Origin: Planctomycetota bacterium
Lineage (GTDB): Bacteria > Planctomycetota > UBA8742 > UBA2392
Direction of reading: 5' to 3'
Assembly (NCBI GenBank): GCA_019912315.1
Contig: JAIOJA010000027.1
Location: 1-59,464, forward strand
DNA: 59,464 nucleotides
Shown: in pieces, positions 1-10,065 of the stretch
Position numbering within the stretch: position 1 is the first letter of the stretch
Layout of the letters: each line of letters starts with the position of its first letter
Made by a program: the position numbers and the translations under genes
The notes under the pieces: generated by a model
The model's database searches: none
The model's input: the letters and a program-made list of their open reading frames with translations, nothing else
What the model was told of the DNA's origin: nothing

Positions 1-381
1 CCGCCCGCCCCGACGCGAGCCCCGGCGCCCGGTGCGTTTCCCGCGGCGACGGTTGCCGCCACGGCGGTTGCCCTGCTTGCTGCCGTCGGCGCGCGGGGCC
101 GACTTCGTTGATTGCCTGGGCGCGGATCGCTTTGAATCGCGGATCGCCTGTTCCAGGTCTTTGCCCGCGGGGTCAAGCTCGCGCAGAATTTTCCATTTAC
201 GAAGGACGTAAAACTCGTCCTCGACAATGTCGCGCTCCATTACCTCAAACGTGCCCGTATCAAGGAACTTCACCAGCACCGGCTTCGCGTAGTTGTCGCC
301 GCCCTCGGACTCCACCTTGCCGCGCAGTCGCTGCCAGGATTCAAGGGCGGCGGTTACGGTTTCCTTGTCGCGATGGCGCAT
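1..381 (-). CDS. hypothetical basic-tailed protein, 3' part cut by window edge
   Basis: An open frame runs from an ATG at 381 to the left edge without a stop, giving 127 residues of an incomplete protein. An AGAGG motif lies 6 nt before the ATG and supports the start. The first 85 residues are mixed and charged, with a Tyr-Val-Leu-Arg-Lys-Trp stretch near residue 60. From about residue 85 the chain becomes Arg/Gly/Ser-rich, of the kind seen in nucleic-acid-binding or disordered tails. I do not recognise the family. It is divergent from the DUF1513 lipoprotein that starts at 453, with 71 bp between the starts. Confidence 0.6.
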   Translation of the reverse strand, partial: MRHRDKETVTAALESWQRLRGKVESEGGDNYAKPVLVKFLDTGTFEVMERDIVEDEFYVLRKWKILRELDPAGKDLEQAIRDSKRSAPRQSTKSAPRADGSKQGNRRGGNRRRGKRTGRRGSRRGGR

Positions 382-452
382 GTCGTACCTCTGACGGGGG
401 CATAAACAACTACACTTCCACAAGCTAACATCAAGGGCGAGGAGGAGGAGCC

Positions 453-1709
453 ATGAACCAACACGGAATCGACCGTGCGCGCCGCCGTTTCATCCAGGCG
501 AGTGCGCTGACAGGCGCGGGGCTGATTCTCGCGGGCTGCAACAGCCAGGCCGACAACGCCACGCCCGTGAACAACGACAGCGCCGCGCCTCCCGGTAATC
601 AGCCCGCCCCGGACACGTGGCAGCCGCCCAAAGGCGAGGGGCCCAGCGGGCTGACTTACGGCGCCCTGCTGTGCGGCGGGCGACTGGTCCACGCCGAAAC
701 GGGCGAGGAGCGCTTTATTTTTACGCAACTCAACATCGACCGGACGATCCAGGACCGCAACCCGCACCAGAAAGAAATCATGGACATCGGCTTCCTCGCC
801 CACGGGGTCATCAAGAACCCCTTCGCCGAGGAACGCGTGCTGGTGTTCGAAAAGAAGGGCCCCGGCGCTGCGGAAATCGACCTGAAAGCCAACGCCATCG
901 CCACGCGCATCGAGCCCGCCAAGGGCTGCGAGTTTTACGGACACGGGGCGTACAGCGCGGACGGACGCCTGATCTACGCCACCGAGTACGAAAAAAGCAG
1001 CTACGAGGGCAAGATGACCATCCGCGACGCGCGGAACTTCAGCGTGATCGACGAGTTCCCCACCTATGGCGAGTGGCCTCACGACTGCCAGTTCATTGAG
1101 AACGGCAAGGTCGTCGCGATCACCAACGGCGGCGGCAACATCGACGGCGGCGCGCAGCCCTGCGTCACTTTTGTGGATGTCGAAAAAGGCGAGCTGATCG
1201 AAAAGATCACCTTCGACAACGCGCAGATAAACGCCGGACACCTGATGCTTTCCAGCCGGCTTGACCTTGCCGTAACCCACGCCATGCGCGAGGGGCTGGA
1301 CAACCGGCAGGCACTCGGCGCCATCAGCCTTCGGCCGGCGGGCGCTGCATTCAAAACCATGATTTCACCTGCCAGCGTCACGAGCGCCATGAAGGGCGAA
1401 ACCTTAAGCCTGTGCATGCACGAGGAAAAGAAGATCGTCGCCGCGACCAACCCGTACGGCGCGCCGGGCGGGCTTGTCACCTTCTGGAACTATGAGACGG
1501 GCGAGTTCGTGGACAAGCTCGAGATTGAGCAGCCGCGCGGAATCGGGCTCAGCCTTGACCGCAAACACTGGGTGCTGACCTTCGGCGCGGCGCGCCCGGG
1601 CGTGATTCTGTTGAGCACGGAAACGCACAAGCCGTCGGACCCGGCGATTGTCTTTGAGGCATCCAGCCAGGGCTCGCACGCGTACATCCACGATTATTTC
1701 GCGGCCTGA
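453..1709 (+). CDS. Tat-exported lipoprotein of the DUF1513 beta-propeller family
   Basis: 418 residues with a strong GGAGGAG ribosome-binding site just before the ATG. The N-terminus carries a twin-arginine stretch (Arg10-Arg12, then Phe-Ile) followed by a hydrophobic segment and an LAGC lipobox with Cys29, so it is probably exported folded and lipid-anchored. The mature part has repeated propeller-like strands (GHGAYSADGR, WPHDCQF, GIGLSLDRKHW) and ends SHAYIHDY, which fits the DUF1513 family. Members often lie near imelysin/EfeO iron-uptake genes, but none is present here, so its role is unassigned. It is probably monocistronic: a 166-bp gap containing a short hairpin (1741-1756) separates it from the cold-shock gene. 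Confidence 0.75.
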   Translation: MNQHGIDRARRRFIQASALTGAGLILAGCNSQADNATPVNNDSAAPPGNQPAPDTWQPPKGEGPSGLTYGALLCGGRLVHAETGEERFIFTQLNIDRTIQDRNPHQKEIMDIGFLAHGVIKNPFAEERVLVFEKKGPGAAEIDLKANAIATRIEPAKGCEFYGHGAYSADGRLIYATEYEKSSYEGKMTIRDARNFSVIDEFPTYGEWPHDCQFIENGKVVAITNGGGNIDGGAQPCVTFVDVEKGELIEKITFDNAQINAGHLMLSSRLDLAVTHAMREGLDNRQALGAISLRPAGAAFKTMISPASVTSAMKGETLSLCMHEEKKIVAATNPYGAPGGLVTFWNYETGEFVDKLEIEQPRGIGLSLDRKHWVLTFGAARPGVILLSTETHKPSDPAIVFEASSQGSHAYIHDYFAA

Positions 1710-1837
1710 CGCGCGCACAATTAACCGAAATTTTACGCCCCACCCCTAGCAGGGTGACCAATTCCACGTCATGCTTATGCCAGTTCAACGGTGGTCGTTG
1801 CGTCAAGCATAGTGTTCGACGGCGTCCACCAAGCATG

Positions 1838-1866
1838 GAGCCCTGAAAACAGGGCTCAAACAGGAG
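1838..1866 (+). promoter_or_regulatory. leader hairpin abutting the ribosome-binding site of the first cold-shock gene
   Basis: A perfect 8-bp stem (1838-1845 with 1850-1857) closed by an AAAA loop ends 3 nt before the CAGGAG ribosome-binding site (1861-1866). Just upstream, AAGCATG at 1831-1837 can pair with CATGCTT at 1770-1776, so the leader can form a larger coaxial structure. Cold-shock mRNAs are known for structured, temperature-sensitive 5' leaders; that this one works that way is inference. Confidence 0.5.
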
Positions 1867-1875
1867 TATGCAGTA

Positions 1876-2079
1876 ATGGCTACAGGTACCGTGAAGTGGT
1901 TCAATGACGACAAGGGCTACGGATTTGTCACCCCCGACGACGGTGGTGCGGATCTCTTTGCTCACTACAGCGCCATCCAGAGCGACGGCTTCAAGTCGCT
2001 GAAGGAAGGACAGAAGGTCGAGTTCGAAATCGGTCAGGGACGTAAGGGTCCGGCCGCCGAGAACATCCGCCCGCTCTAA
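1876..2079 (+). CDS. cold-shock domain protein (copy 1)
   Basis: 67 residues, the standard length of a single-domain CspA-type protein. The RNA-binding motifs are visible: RNP1 as KGYGFV (residues 14-19) and RNP2 as DLFAH (about 27-31). It binds single-stranded RNA and DNA and melts mRNA structure in the cytoplasm. The CAGGAG site 9 nt before the ATG sets the start. It is nearly identical to the second copy at 2360, including the pre-start sequence, pointing to a local duplication. The roughly 160-nt leader is consistent with post-transcriptional control. Confidence 0.95.
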   Translation: MATGTVKWFNDDKGYGFVTPDDGGADLFAHYSAIQSDGFKSLKEGQKVEFEIGQGRKGPAAENIRPL

Positions 2080-2099
2080 CAACCGAACCGCAATTCACT

Positions 2100-2124
2100 C
2101 CGGGCGATCCTCTGGGTCGCCCGG
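2100..2124 (+). terminator. possible terminator of cold-shock gene 1
   Basis: An 8-bp stem (CCGGGCGA with TCGCCCGG) and a 9-nt loop lie 20 nt after the stop codon. No T-run follows, so it may be a weak terminator or a 3' stability hairpin. Confidence 0.4.
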
Positions 2125-2359
2125 ACTCAATTTGCGCGCCGGTATGTGACCGCAATCTAGCAAAAGGCGTTTGCTGCCGGTGCGAGACGTGCAATTCGCA
2201 AATTATCTTCCCGGCTCAATCATTTGCACTAGCGGCGGTAACTTGTGGATTCCTATCCTATGTGCCATGTGTTACAGGGCATCGCCGCGTTCCGCATCGT
2301 GAGGCGGGCGGGCGATGGTCACGGTTGCTGCAAGTCAGCATTGTCAGGAGCATGCAGGT

Positions 2360-2563
2360 ATGCCTACAGGTACAGTGAAGTGGTTTAACGACGACAAGGG
2401 CTTTGGCTTCATCACCCCCGACGACGGCGGGGCTGACCTTTTCGTCCACTACAGCGCCATCCAGAACGACGGCTTCAAGTCGCTGAAGGAAGGCCAGAAA
2501 GTGCAGTTCGACGTTGGTCAGGGGCGGAAGGGCCCGGCCGCTGAAAACGTCACAGCGATTTAA
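2360..2563 (+). CDS. cold-shock domain protein (copy 2)
   Basis: 67 residues in the same family, with RNP1 KGFGFI and RNP2 DLFVH. The frame is open further upstream to 2315, but the ATG at 2360 is chosen because it matches the family start exactly and has CAGGAG 9 nt before it; the 15 upstream residues have no counterpart in copy 1. The pre-start sequence CAGGAG-CATGCAG resembles CAGGAG-TATGCAG before copy 1. A strong intrinsic terminator follows at 2582, so this is its own transcription unit. The C-termini of the copies differ (NVTAI against NIRPL). Confidence 0.95.
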   Translation: MPTGTVKWFNDDKGFGFITPDDGGADLFVHYSAIQNDGFKSLKEGQKVQFDVGQGRKGPAAENVTAI

Positions 2564-2581
2564 GGCCAGTCTGCCTTCAAG

Positions 2582-2611
2582 CCGGGCGCCTGCGGGCGCC
2601 CGGTTTTGTTT
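2582..2611 (+). terminator. intrinsic terminator of cold-shock gene 2
   Basis: The stem CCGGGCGC (2582-2589) pairs perfectly with 2596-2603 across a 6-nt loop, followed by TTTTGTTT. It sits between two convergent genes and may work in both directions. Confidence 0.85.
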
Positions 2612-2617
2612 AACGGG

Positions 2618-3859
2618 CTACTTCACGTTGGTTCGGATCAGCTCGATGACAGAACCGCTGTTCGGCCCCCCACCCGATTCGACCTTCACCGTGAGACCGG
2701 TCTTGGCGCATATCCACGTCTTGGTGCCACTCGCGGTAGATTCGTACAGGCGACATTCGAAGGTGCCGGCCTCGACTGTAAGCGTCACCGTTCTTGACGA
2801 CTTCACATCGGCGTATGCGGGTCGCCACTCGCGAAGGTCAATCTGGTGTTCCGATTCGATTGTATCTCCACCCATTTGCGAGTGGGTCATCAGGGTGATC
2901 TCGAAGCCGGAAATCGCCTTGACTTCCGTTCGCATAACGTGCTGCACATTGTCCGGGCCTCCCGAATAGACCGTCGTTCTGGTCATCCAGTAGTTGCCGA
3001 CCTTGTCGTACATGGTCAGTCCGTCCCCCGCCGCGGCGGATTCCTCAAGCAGCGTGAACGATTGAATGAAGCGGTCCACCACCTCCTGCTGGTCAGCCTT
3101 GTGGTTTTCGGCCAGGACGGTGTACACACGGTTGCCGCGACGCACCATTACTATGGTGCTGTACACCTTAGCCTTGTCGGTACAGATCGCGATGGACCCG
3201 ACGTAGCGGCCAACCATGTATTGTGTCTGGCTCGAAACCCACGCGTCCTTCTCCGCGACGAACGCGGCGGCGGCGGCCTTGTAATCAAAGAAGTAGTCGC
3301 TTTCCCTGCCCGGCCCCATGTCCATCCAGCCGACTTCAAAGGCGATGCCGCCCGCGAGGACCGACGCCGTCTGGAACTGCCTGCTTCCCATTTCCGTGTC
3401 CACGCTCTCGCTGCCGATTCTCGGCTCGCGGGGAAACTCCACCATGTACTGAGCCTTTTCGTCGCGATGGGTGTACCAGTCCCCCGTGCCCGCGACGCTG
3501 CCCCCGACGAACAGCGGGATCAGCGCCAGACCCAGTATCCCCAGCACCGCCACCACCGGCACGAGAATCACCGGGATCAGCCACCAGCGCCGCCCCTTTA
3601 CGGGCGGGTTCGCGTATCCCGCGTACTGCGGCGGCGGACCGTATTGCGGATATCCCGCGGCGTATTGCGGCGGAACCGCCTGTTGCGGCCGCGCTTGCGC
3701 CTGACCTGCCGGCACCGCGTAGCCGGGCTCGGCCAGTTCGCCGCTGTGGCGGATCAATTCGGCGCGACACTGCGGGCAGGCGATGGTGGCGCGAAAGTAG
3801 CCGTCCGGCACGGCAACAGCGGCCGAGCAGGCGGGACACTGATGAATTCGCTGCGCCAT
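2618..3859 (-). CDS. zinc-ribbon, single-pass membrane protein of unknown function
   Basis: 413 residues from an ATG at 3859 with AGGAGG 5 nt upstream; a GTG further up (3937) lacks a ribosome-binding site. Residues 8-31 hold two CxxC pairs (Cys8/Cys11, Cys28/Cys31), a cytoplasmic zinc ribbon. Next come a Pro/Gln/Tyr-rich low-complexity linker (about 45-88), one long hydrophobic helix (about 92-122), and a roughly 290-residue domain presumably outside the membrane. The ribbon-linker-helix-sensor layout is common in large environmental genomes, but I do not recognise the outer domain. The first codons were chosen against a shadow frame. Convergent with the cold-shock gene. Confidence 0.75.
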   Translation of the reverse strand: MAQRIHQCPACSAAVAVPDGYFRATIACPQCRAELIRHSGELAEPGYAVPAGQAQARPQQAVPPQYAAGYPQYGPPPQYAGYANPPVKGRRWWLIPVILVPVVAVLGILGLALIPLFVGGSVAGTGDWYTHRDEKAQYMVEFPREPRIGSESVDTEMGSRQFQTASVLAGGIAFEVGWMDMGPGRESDYFFDYKAAAAAFVAEKDAWVSSQTQYMVGRYVGSIAICTDKAKVYSTIVMVRRGNRVYTVLAENHKADQQEVVDRFIQSFTLLEESAAAGDGLTMYDKVGNYWMTRTTVYSGGPDNVQHVMRTEVKAISGFEITLMTHSQMGGDTIESEHQIDLREWRPAYADVKSSRTVTLTVEAGTFECRLYESTASGTKTWICAKTGLTVKVESGGGPNSGSVIELIRTNVK

Positions 3860-3957
3860 TTGACCTCCTGCTCTCACGAATGCGCCCACTTTAGCAGCAT
3901 CAGGAAACCTAATCACGCCACCGTGCGCAAAAATCACCGCGCCGATACCATGGCCCC

Positions 3958-5301
3958 ATGGCTGACATGTTCAAACAGCGGGCAAAAAAGCTGGCGGCCG
4001 CGCAGGCGCCACTGGCCGAGCGCATGCGGCCCAACGCGCCTGAGAACTACCTGGGACAGGAACATCTGACAGGCCCGGAAGGCGCGTTGCGCGCGGTACT
4101 GGACGGCGTGCAGGGCGCGACCGTACGCAACATGATTCTGTGGGGCCCGCCCGGCACCGGCAAGACGACGCTCGCGCGCCTGATTGCCGAGCACAGCAAC
4201 ATGGCGTTCGAAACCCTGTCGGCCACGAGCAGCGGCGTGAAGGACGTACGGGAGCTGCTTGAGCGCGCCCGGATGCGCCTGGGCGGCGACGCCAAGCCCA
4301 CGCTGGTGTTTATTGACGAGATCCATCGCTTCAACAAGGCGCAGCAGGATTCGCTGTTACAGGCGTCCGAAGACGGGCTGATCACGCTGATCGGCGCAAC
4401 TACGGAAAACCCGAGCTTCGAAGTCAACGCGGCGTTGCTTTCGCGCTGCCGAGTGCACGTGCTGAAGCCGCTTGACGAAGCCGCCCTGAACGCGCTGACC
4501 GACCGGGCTCTCGCGAACGGTGTGCATGTCAAGGACGTGCGCGCCGATGATGAAGGACGCAAGGCGCTGATGCGCTACGCCGGCGGCGACGCACGCCGCC
4601 TGTTGTCCGCCCTGGAAAGCGCCTGTGACCTGCTGGCACCCGAGCCCAAAGACAAGCGTATCTTGACAAGTCAAGTGCTGGAGCGCGCTGTCGGTGCCCG
4701 CATGTTGCGCTACGACCGCGCTGGCGACGAGCATTACGACCTTGCCAGCGCCATGATTAAAAGCGTTCGCGGCAGCGACCCCCACGCCGCGATCTACTAC
4801 GCCCTGCGGATGCTGGCCGGCGGCGAAGACGCGAAGTTCGTGGTGCGCCGTCTGGCGATTCTCGCCAGCGAAGACATCGGCAACGCCGACCCGGGCGCGC
4901 TGAACCTGGCCGCCAGCGCGATCCAGGTCGTCAACTTCATCGGGCTGCCCGAGGCCGAGTACACGATCTGCCAGCTTGCGGCGTATCTAGCCCTGGCGCC
5001 GAAATCCAACAGCGCGGCCGTCGCGCGCGTTGCCGCCCACAAGGTCATCCGCGAAACTGGCGAGCTGCCGGTGCCCATGAACATCCGCAACGCGCCGACG
5101 AAGATGATGAAGGAAATGGGCATGGGCAAGGACTACCACTACGCCCACAACTACGAAGGCGGCTTTTACCCCGAAGCGCTGCTGCCGGAGCAAATCAAGG
5201 GCGCGCGCATCTACGAGCCCACGGACCACGGCTTCGAGGCCCGGCTTGCAAAACGCCTCGCCGAGCTGGAACAGATGATCAAGGACCAGTCGGCTTCGTG
5301 A
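3958..5301 (+). CDS. rarA: replication-associated recombination ATPase RarA (MgsA)
   Basis: 447 residues, typical length. AAA+ ATPase of the clamp-loader group that acts at stalled replication forks. Walker A is GPPGTGKT (63-70), Walker B is VFIDE (117-121) followed by IHRFNKAQQD, and the sensor/arginine-finger region reads TTENPSFEVN...LLSRCRV. The C-terminal half carries the family's tetramerisation domain (KSVRGSDPHAAIYYALRML, then the DYHYAHNYEGGF signature). The last 23 nt overlap the convergent methyltransferase gene. Divergent from the zinc-ribbon membrane protein. Confidence 0.96.
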   Translation: MADMFKQRAKKLAAAQAPLAERMRPNAPENYLGQEHLTGPEGALRAVLDGVQGATVRNMILWGPPGTGKTTLARLIAEHSNMAFETLSATSSGVKDVRELLERARMRLGGDAKPTLVFIDEIHRFNKAQQDSLLQASEDGLITLIGATTENPSFEVNAALLSRCRVHVLKPLDEAALNALTDRALANGVHVKDVRADDEGRKALMRYAGGDARRLLSALESACDLLAPEPKDKRILTSQVLERAVGARMLRYDRAGDEHYDLASAMIKSVRGSDPHAAIYYALRMLAGGEDAKFVVRRLAILASEDIGNADPGALNLAASAIQVVNFIGLPEAEYTICQLAAYLALAPKSNSAAVARVAAHKVIRETGELPVPMNIRNAPTKMMKEMGMGKDYHYAHNYEGGFYPEALLPEQIKGARIYEPTDHGFEARLAKRLAELEQMIKDQSAS

Positions 5302-5917
5302 ACTCGGCCCACAACTCGTGTCCGAGGCGCCGTTCAATGCTGTGTTCGGTGACCTCGAGCTTCCTAATGTTGAAACAGGGCTCGTACAGCTTCAGTACCT
5401 CTTCGCGCGTGACGTCGAACGGCGGGCCGCCTTCTCTGCCGTGGTTGTAGAAGCAGCCGATGACCAATCCGCCCGGTTTCAGCAGATCGAGCTTGAGTTG
5501 GACATACTCGGGACGACGCGGCGGCTCGATCGCGACGAAGCAGGTGTACTCGTAGATGTAGTCAAAGGCGCCGCGGTCGGTTTTGGGCAGATCGAAAATG
5601 TCCACCTGCCGCAACTCCCACTTGCCCTTCACGTCCCTCAACACCTCTCGCCCACGCTTATTCGCCAGGGGTGCGAAATCGACTCCTATCGCATCAAACC
5701 CGTGCTCGGCCAATATGCGAACGTCGTGACCATAGCCGCAGCCCGGTATCAGCACGCGCCCGGGCTTCGCGCCGCTGTTTTCGAGCCAGTGTTTCAGCGC
5801 CGGCGCGGGGTGGCCCAGGTTCCAGCGCGGACTTTCCTGCTCGACATAGATGGAGTTCCAGAACTCTGATTTGTTAACCTGTGCGCCGGCATCTCGACGC
5901 GGGACATCACTGGGCAT
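5279..5917 (-). CDS. TPMT-family SAM-dependent methyltransferase
   Basis: 212 residues. The start region FWNSIYVEQESPRWNLGHPAPAL and the SAM-binding GCGYGHDVRILAEHGFDAIG loop with the acidic VDFA strand end are characteristic of thiopurine S-methyltransferase-like enzymes, which methylate thiol, selenium or tellurium compounds and sometimes isothiocyanates. The motif CFVAIEPPRRPEY is the usual substrate-loop region. The real substrate cannot be told. Its ATG sits in a CATG shared with the start of the divergent DUF6064 gene, and its 3' end overlaps rarA by 23 nt. A GAGGAAA site lies 9 nt before the start. Confidence 0.85.
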   Translation of the reverse strand: MPSDVPRRDAGAQVNKSEFWNSIYVEQESPRWNLGHPAPALKHWLENSGAKPGRVLIPGCGYGHDVRILAEHGFDAIGVDFAPLANKRGREVLRDVKGKWELRQVDIFDLPKTDRGAFDYIYEYTCFVAIEPPRRPEYVQLKLDLLKPGGLVIGCFYNHGREGGPPFDVTREEVLKLYEPCFNIRKLEVTEHSIERRLGHELWAEFTKPTGP

Positions 5918-6593
5918 GGCACCGTTTCCTCAGCAAACATTGTTGCAACTTGCCGCTCGCTATAACGCGTACATCGAGCCGCTGCAAATCCTGATTTATC
6001 TGCCGACCCTGTTGATTTTCGCCCTGCTGCTGCGCGGCGCCAAACAAGACACCAGCCGCGGTGTGCTTCTGCTGCTGGGCGCCGAGTGGGCCATGGTCGG
6101 CGTGCTGTTCTGGTTCAACATGGTTGCCAAAGTCCACTGGATCGGGTTTGCCGCCGGCGCCGTGTTTCTTGCCGCCGGGCTGTACTACGCCGTCGGCGCG
6201 TCGCGCAGTTTTCCGCCCCACTTCCGCTGGCGTCGTGACAACACCACGCTGCTTTCGCTGTCCGTTACCGCGTTCGGGATTCTGGGCTATCCCGGCGTAA
6301 GCTGGATACTGGGGCGCAGCTACCCGGCCGTCACAACTTACGGGCTGATGCCGGGCTCCGTGGCGCTGCTTACACTGGGTGTGGCGTTGTCGGCCCGTCC
6401 GGGACCGCGCCTGTGGCTGCTGGGGCCGCCGCTGCTCGTGACGCTGCTGTCGCCGTTTTCGATTCTGTGGTGGGATATCTGGGAGGACTACGCGCTGCTG
6501 CCCCTGGGGCTGGTCGCGTTTGTCGCCTGGGCGAAGTGGCACAAGAAAAATGTCGACGCGCCAACCAAGGACACAATTCGTTTCGACTTCTAG
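5916..6593 (+). CDS. DUF6064-family integral membrane protein
   Basis: 225 residues with about seven hydrophobic helices and short loops. The ATG at 5916 is preferred over an in-frame ATG at 5850 because the N-terminus MAPFPQQTLLQLAARYN corresponds to the family's usual start and the upstream residues look like the reverse side of the neighbouring gene. The ending ILWWDIWEDYALLPLGLVAF contains the acidic/aromatic motif of the family. No function is known. Its start codon overlaps that of the divergent methyltransferase, so the two promoters must lie inside each other's coding regions. Confidence 0.75.
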   Translation: MAPFPQQTLLQLAARYNAYIEPLQILIYLPTLLIFALLLRGAKQDTSRGVLLLLGAEWAMVGVLFWFNMVAKVHWIGFAAGAVFLAAGLYYAVGASRSFPPHFRWRRDNTTLLSLSVTAFGILGYPGVSWILGRSYPAVTTYGLMPGSVALLTLGVALSARPGPRLWLLGPPLLVTLLSPFSILWWDIWEDYALLPLGLVAFVAWAKWHKKNVDAPTKDTIRFDF

Positions 6594-6599
6594 GTCCGT

Positions 6600-7289
6600 C
6601 TAGCGCCCCTGCTTCATGCAGATGTACAGATTGGCCTTGGTTTCCTGCATCAGGCTCAGCAGGTCCGGGTGGTTCGGCGCGATTTGCAGCGCCTTGGTCA
6701 GCTTGTCACGGGCGTCGCGGAAATAGTCGCCCGCAGCCGCAAGCTTTTCGCGCCCTGCCCGCCCTTCCTGCCCGCTCTTGCGCGACTCCTTCAGCCCTTC
6801 CTTGAGAATGCGTGTGCCCTCGCGCAGGTCACTCAGAGCCTCTTCGGCGTGTTTGCGGGCGTCGGCCGGCAGGTTGCCGAAGTTAACCTCATCCTGAAGG
6901 GAGGTATCTTCCTGCTCGGGTTCGCTGACCTCGTCGCTTGCTTTTTCGGGCGGCAGGTCCGTCGGCGGCTTGGGCGGCGTCAATGTGATGCTGATGTCCC
7001 AGCTGCGATCGAAAATCAGCTCATCAAGCGGGTTTTCCGGGACACGCAGAACATCCTTGCCCGTCAGCTCGGAGCGCCCGAAACCGGACTCCAGCGAAAT
7101 CGGCTTGTTCAGCGGCGTCACAGCGGGCTCCGGGGGATGGGCCGTATTCAGCACAATGGGCGCGGCGGCCGCCTGCTGGTCGGCGGCGGCAGCGTCCTCG
7201 TTACTGCGGGCACCCATGACGGCGAGCACGCCGCCCCCGGCGATGCCGGCAAAGATCAGGATGTTTCGAACCAGAGCTACCGGATGCAT
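6600..7289 (-). CDS. single-pass membrane protein with helical C-terminal domain, unknown function
   Basis: 229 residues. A hydrophobic anchor (VALVRNILIFAGIAGGGVLAVMGA) near residues 4-27 is followed by an Ala-rich linker, a Pro/Glu-rich segment and a charged helical region of about 95 residues ending KLTKALQIAPNHPDLLSLMQETKANLY, which resembles a TPR unit. The ATG at 7289 lies one base after the tgt stop (TAA-C-ATG), implying translational coupling; a GTG at 7304 is an alternative. No recognised family. The tgt-adjacent slot is often taken by yajC in other bacteria, but this is not YajC. Confidence 0.7.
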   Translation of the reverse strand: MHPVALVRNILIFAGIAGGGVLAVMGARSNEDAAAADQQAAAAPIVLNTAHPPEPAVTPLNKPISLESGFGRSELTGKDVLRVPENPLDELIFDRSWDISITLTPPKPPTDLPPEKASDEVSEPEQEDTSLQDEVNFGNLPADARKHAEEALSDLREGTRILKEGLKESRKSGQEGRAGREKLAAAGDYFRDARDKLTKALQIAPNHPDLLSLMQETKANLYICMKQGR

Positions 7290-7290
7290 G

Positions 7291-8496
<1,206 letters not shown>

Positions 8497-8532
8497 TCAT
8501 GGACCTATGCACTCTAATCTCTGGCGACGGAC

Positions 8533-10065
8533 ATGAAATTCATTCTGAAGAACCTGTTCCGCCGCAAGCTTCGCACCCTGTTCAGTGTGCTGGGCGTCGG
8601 CGTGGGCGTAAGCGTCATGGTGGCGCTCTTCACGATCAGCGACGATCTGGTCGGGCAGATCACCCAGGCATTTGAAACCCAGCGCGGCGACATCGTTGTC
8701 ATGCAAGCCACGAGCGAAGAACTCGAAAGCGACGTCCCCACGTTCTACGAAGAGAAGCTGAAGGATATCGAGGGGGTGAAAGTCGCCTCACCGATGATCG
8801 TCGCCATCCTGCGCACGGATGCCGACTTCGACGACCGCCCGGCGATCCTCTACTACGGCATCCGCGAAGACAACCCGATCGTGCCCCACATGAAGATGCT
8901 TGAGGGACAACCCATCAGCGACGACGACCCCATGGGGGTGGTTTTCGGCTGGCGCGCATGGGAGGTCCTGCAGGAGAAGATGGGCGACAAGGCACCGAAA
9001 GTCGGCGAGCCCCTGAATTTCGTTAACGTAGTCACCAGTGAAGGCTTTTCCGAAGTCTTCAACCAGCCGCCCAACTGGAACGAAATGACCGACCGCGGCA
9101 AGGAGCTGTGGACGCAAAACCACCTGGTCAACCAGCTCGGCATTCACCGCGACGCACTCAAGGAAGAAACTCCGGAGCAATATGAGCGCCGCACCGGGCG
9201 CAAGGCGCCTCCGCCACGCCCCGTTCACACGCTCGGCAGCGTCCCCTACAGCGACGAGGAATACGTCAACTACCTGAACAGTTTCGACCCAAAGATTCCG
9301 TACGACCCTGAGGACCCGGTCTACGCCTATAGAATGCAGCTGGATCTCACCACGCGCGGCGTCTGTGAAACCGGCATCATGTTGCAGGACACAGCGGTGT
9401 TTTTCCCTCACAACGTGGCGCAGGTACTCAAGGGTAAACATGAGCGCACGGAGACAATTGAGAAACGCGAAAACCGCAAGACGGTCAAGGTCGATGTCCT
9501 GCGCCCCAGTTCAACGTCGGCGTTCCTGATCGATGTTGAGGCGGAAGGACTCACAGAAGAGCAGAAATCAGCGCTCGTTGACCGCATCGTCAACACCATC
9601 AACCAGGACCTCGCGGAAGTCCGCGCCATTCGCAGCGAAGACATCCTGCAGCGCCACAAAGAGATCGACTTCTTTGAGCAATTCGGCCTGGTGATCAGCC
9701 TTATTGCCGCGCTTGCCGGCGCCATCGGCATCCTGAACACCATGACGCTGGCAGTTTACGAGCGCACCCGCGAAATCGGGTTGCTGCTGGCAGTGGGCTG
9801 GAGCCGCTCTCGCGTGCTCACGACCGTAATGGCCGAGGGTCTGCTGCTCTCGCTGATTGGCGGGTTGCTGGGCGTGGCTTTCGGCTACGCGGAAGTGCAG
9901 GCCGCCAAGAACTGGTTCAGCATGGACGCGCTCAGCAACACCCTGAACGTCACACGCTCGCTGCACGCTGTCGGGCTGGCATTCGGAATCGGGTTTCTGG
10001 CATCAGTCTACCCGGCGATTCGAGCCTCTATGTTGCAGCCAATCGATGCGCTGCGGCACGAGTAA
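8533..10065 (+). CDS. FtsX/MacB-type ABC transporter permease
   Basis: 510 residues. An N-terminal helix (KLRTLFSVLGVGVGVSVMVALFTI) is followed by a large extracytoplasmic domain of about 330 residues (MacB-like core), then three helices near 385-500 in the FtsX fold, including GAIGILNTMTLAVYERTREIGLLLAVGWSR, the classic motif of this family. Such permeases work with an ATP-binding subunit in lipoprotein release, macrolide/peptide efflux or signalling. No ATPase gene is adjacent, so the partner must be elsewhere. The periplasmic domain is longer than in LolC/E and contains an unusual proline-rich patch (TGRKAPPPRPVHT). Confidence 0.9.
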   Translation: MKFILKNLFRRKLRTLFSVLGVGVGVSVMVALFTISDDLVGQITQAFETQRGDIVVMQATSEELESDVPTFYEEKLKDIEGVKVASPMIVAILRTDADFDDRPAILYYGIREDNPIVPHMKMLEGQPISDDDPMGVVFGWRAWEVLQEKMGDKAPKVGEPLNFVNVVTSEGFSEVFNQPPNWNEMTDRGKELWTQNHLVNQLGIHRDALKEETPEQYERRTGRKAPPPRPVHTLGSVPYSDEEYVNYLNSFDPKIPYDPEDPVYAYRMQLDLTTRGVCETGIMLQDTAVFFPHNVAQVLKGKHERTETIEKRENRKTVKVDVLRPSSTSAFLIDVEAEGLTEEQKSALVDRIVNTINQDLAEVRAIRSEDILQRHKEIDFFEQFGLVISLIAALAGAIGILNTMTLAVYERTREIGLLLAVGWSRSRVLTTVMAEGLLLSLIGGLLGVAFGYAEVQAAKNWFSMDALSNTLNVTRSLHAVGLAFGIGFLASVYPAIRASMLQPIDALRHE

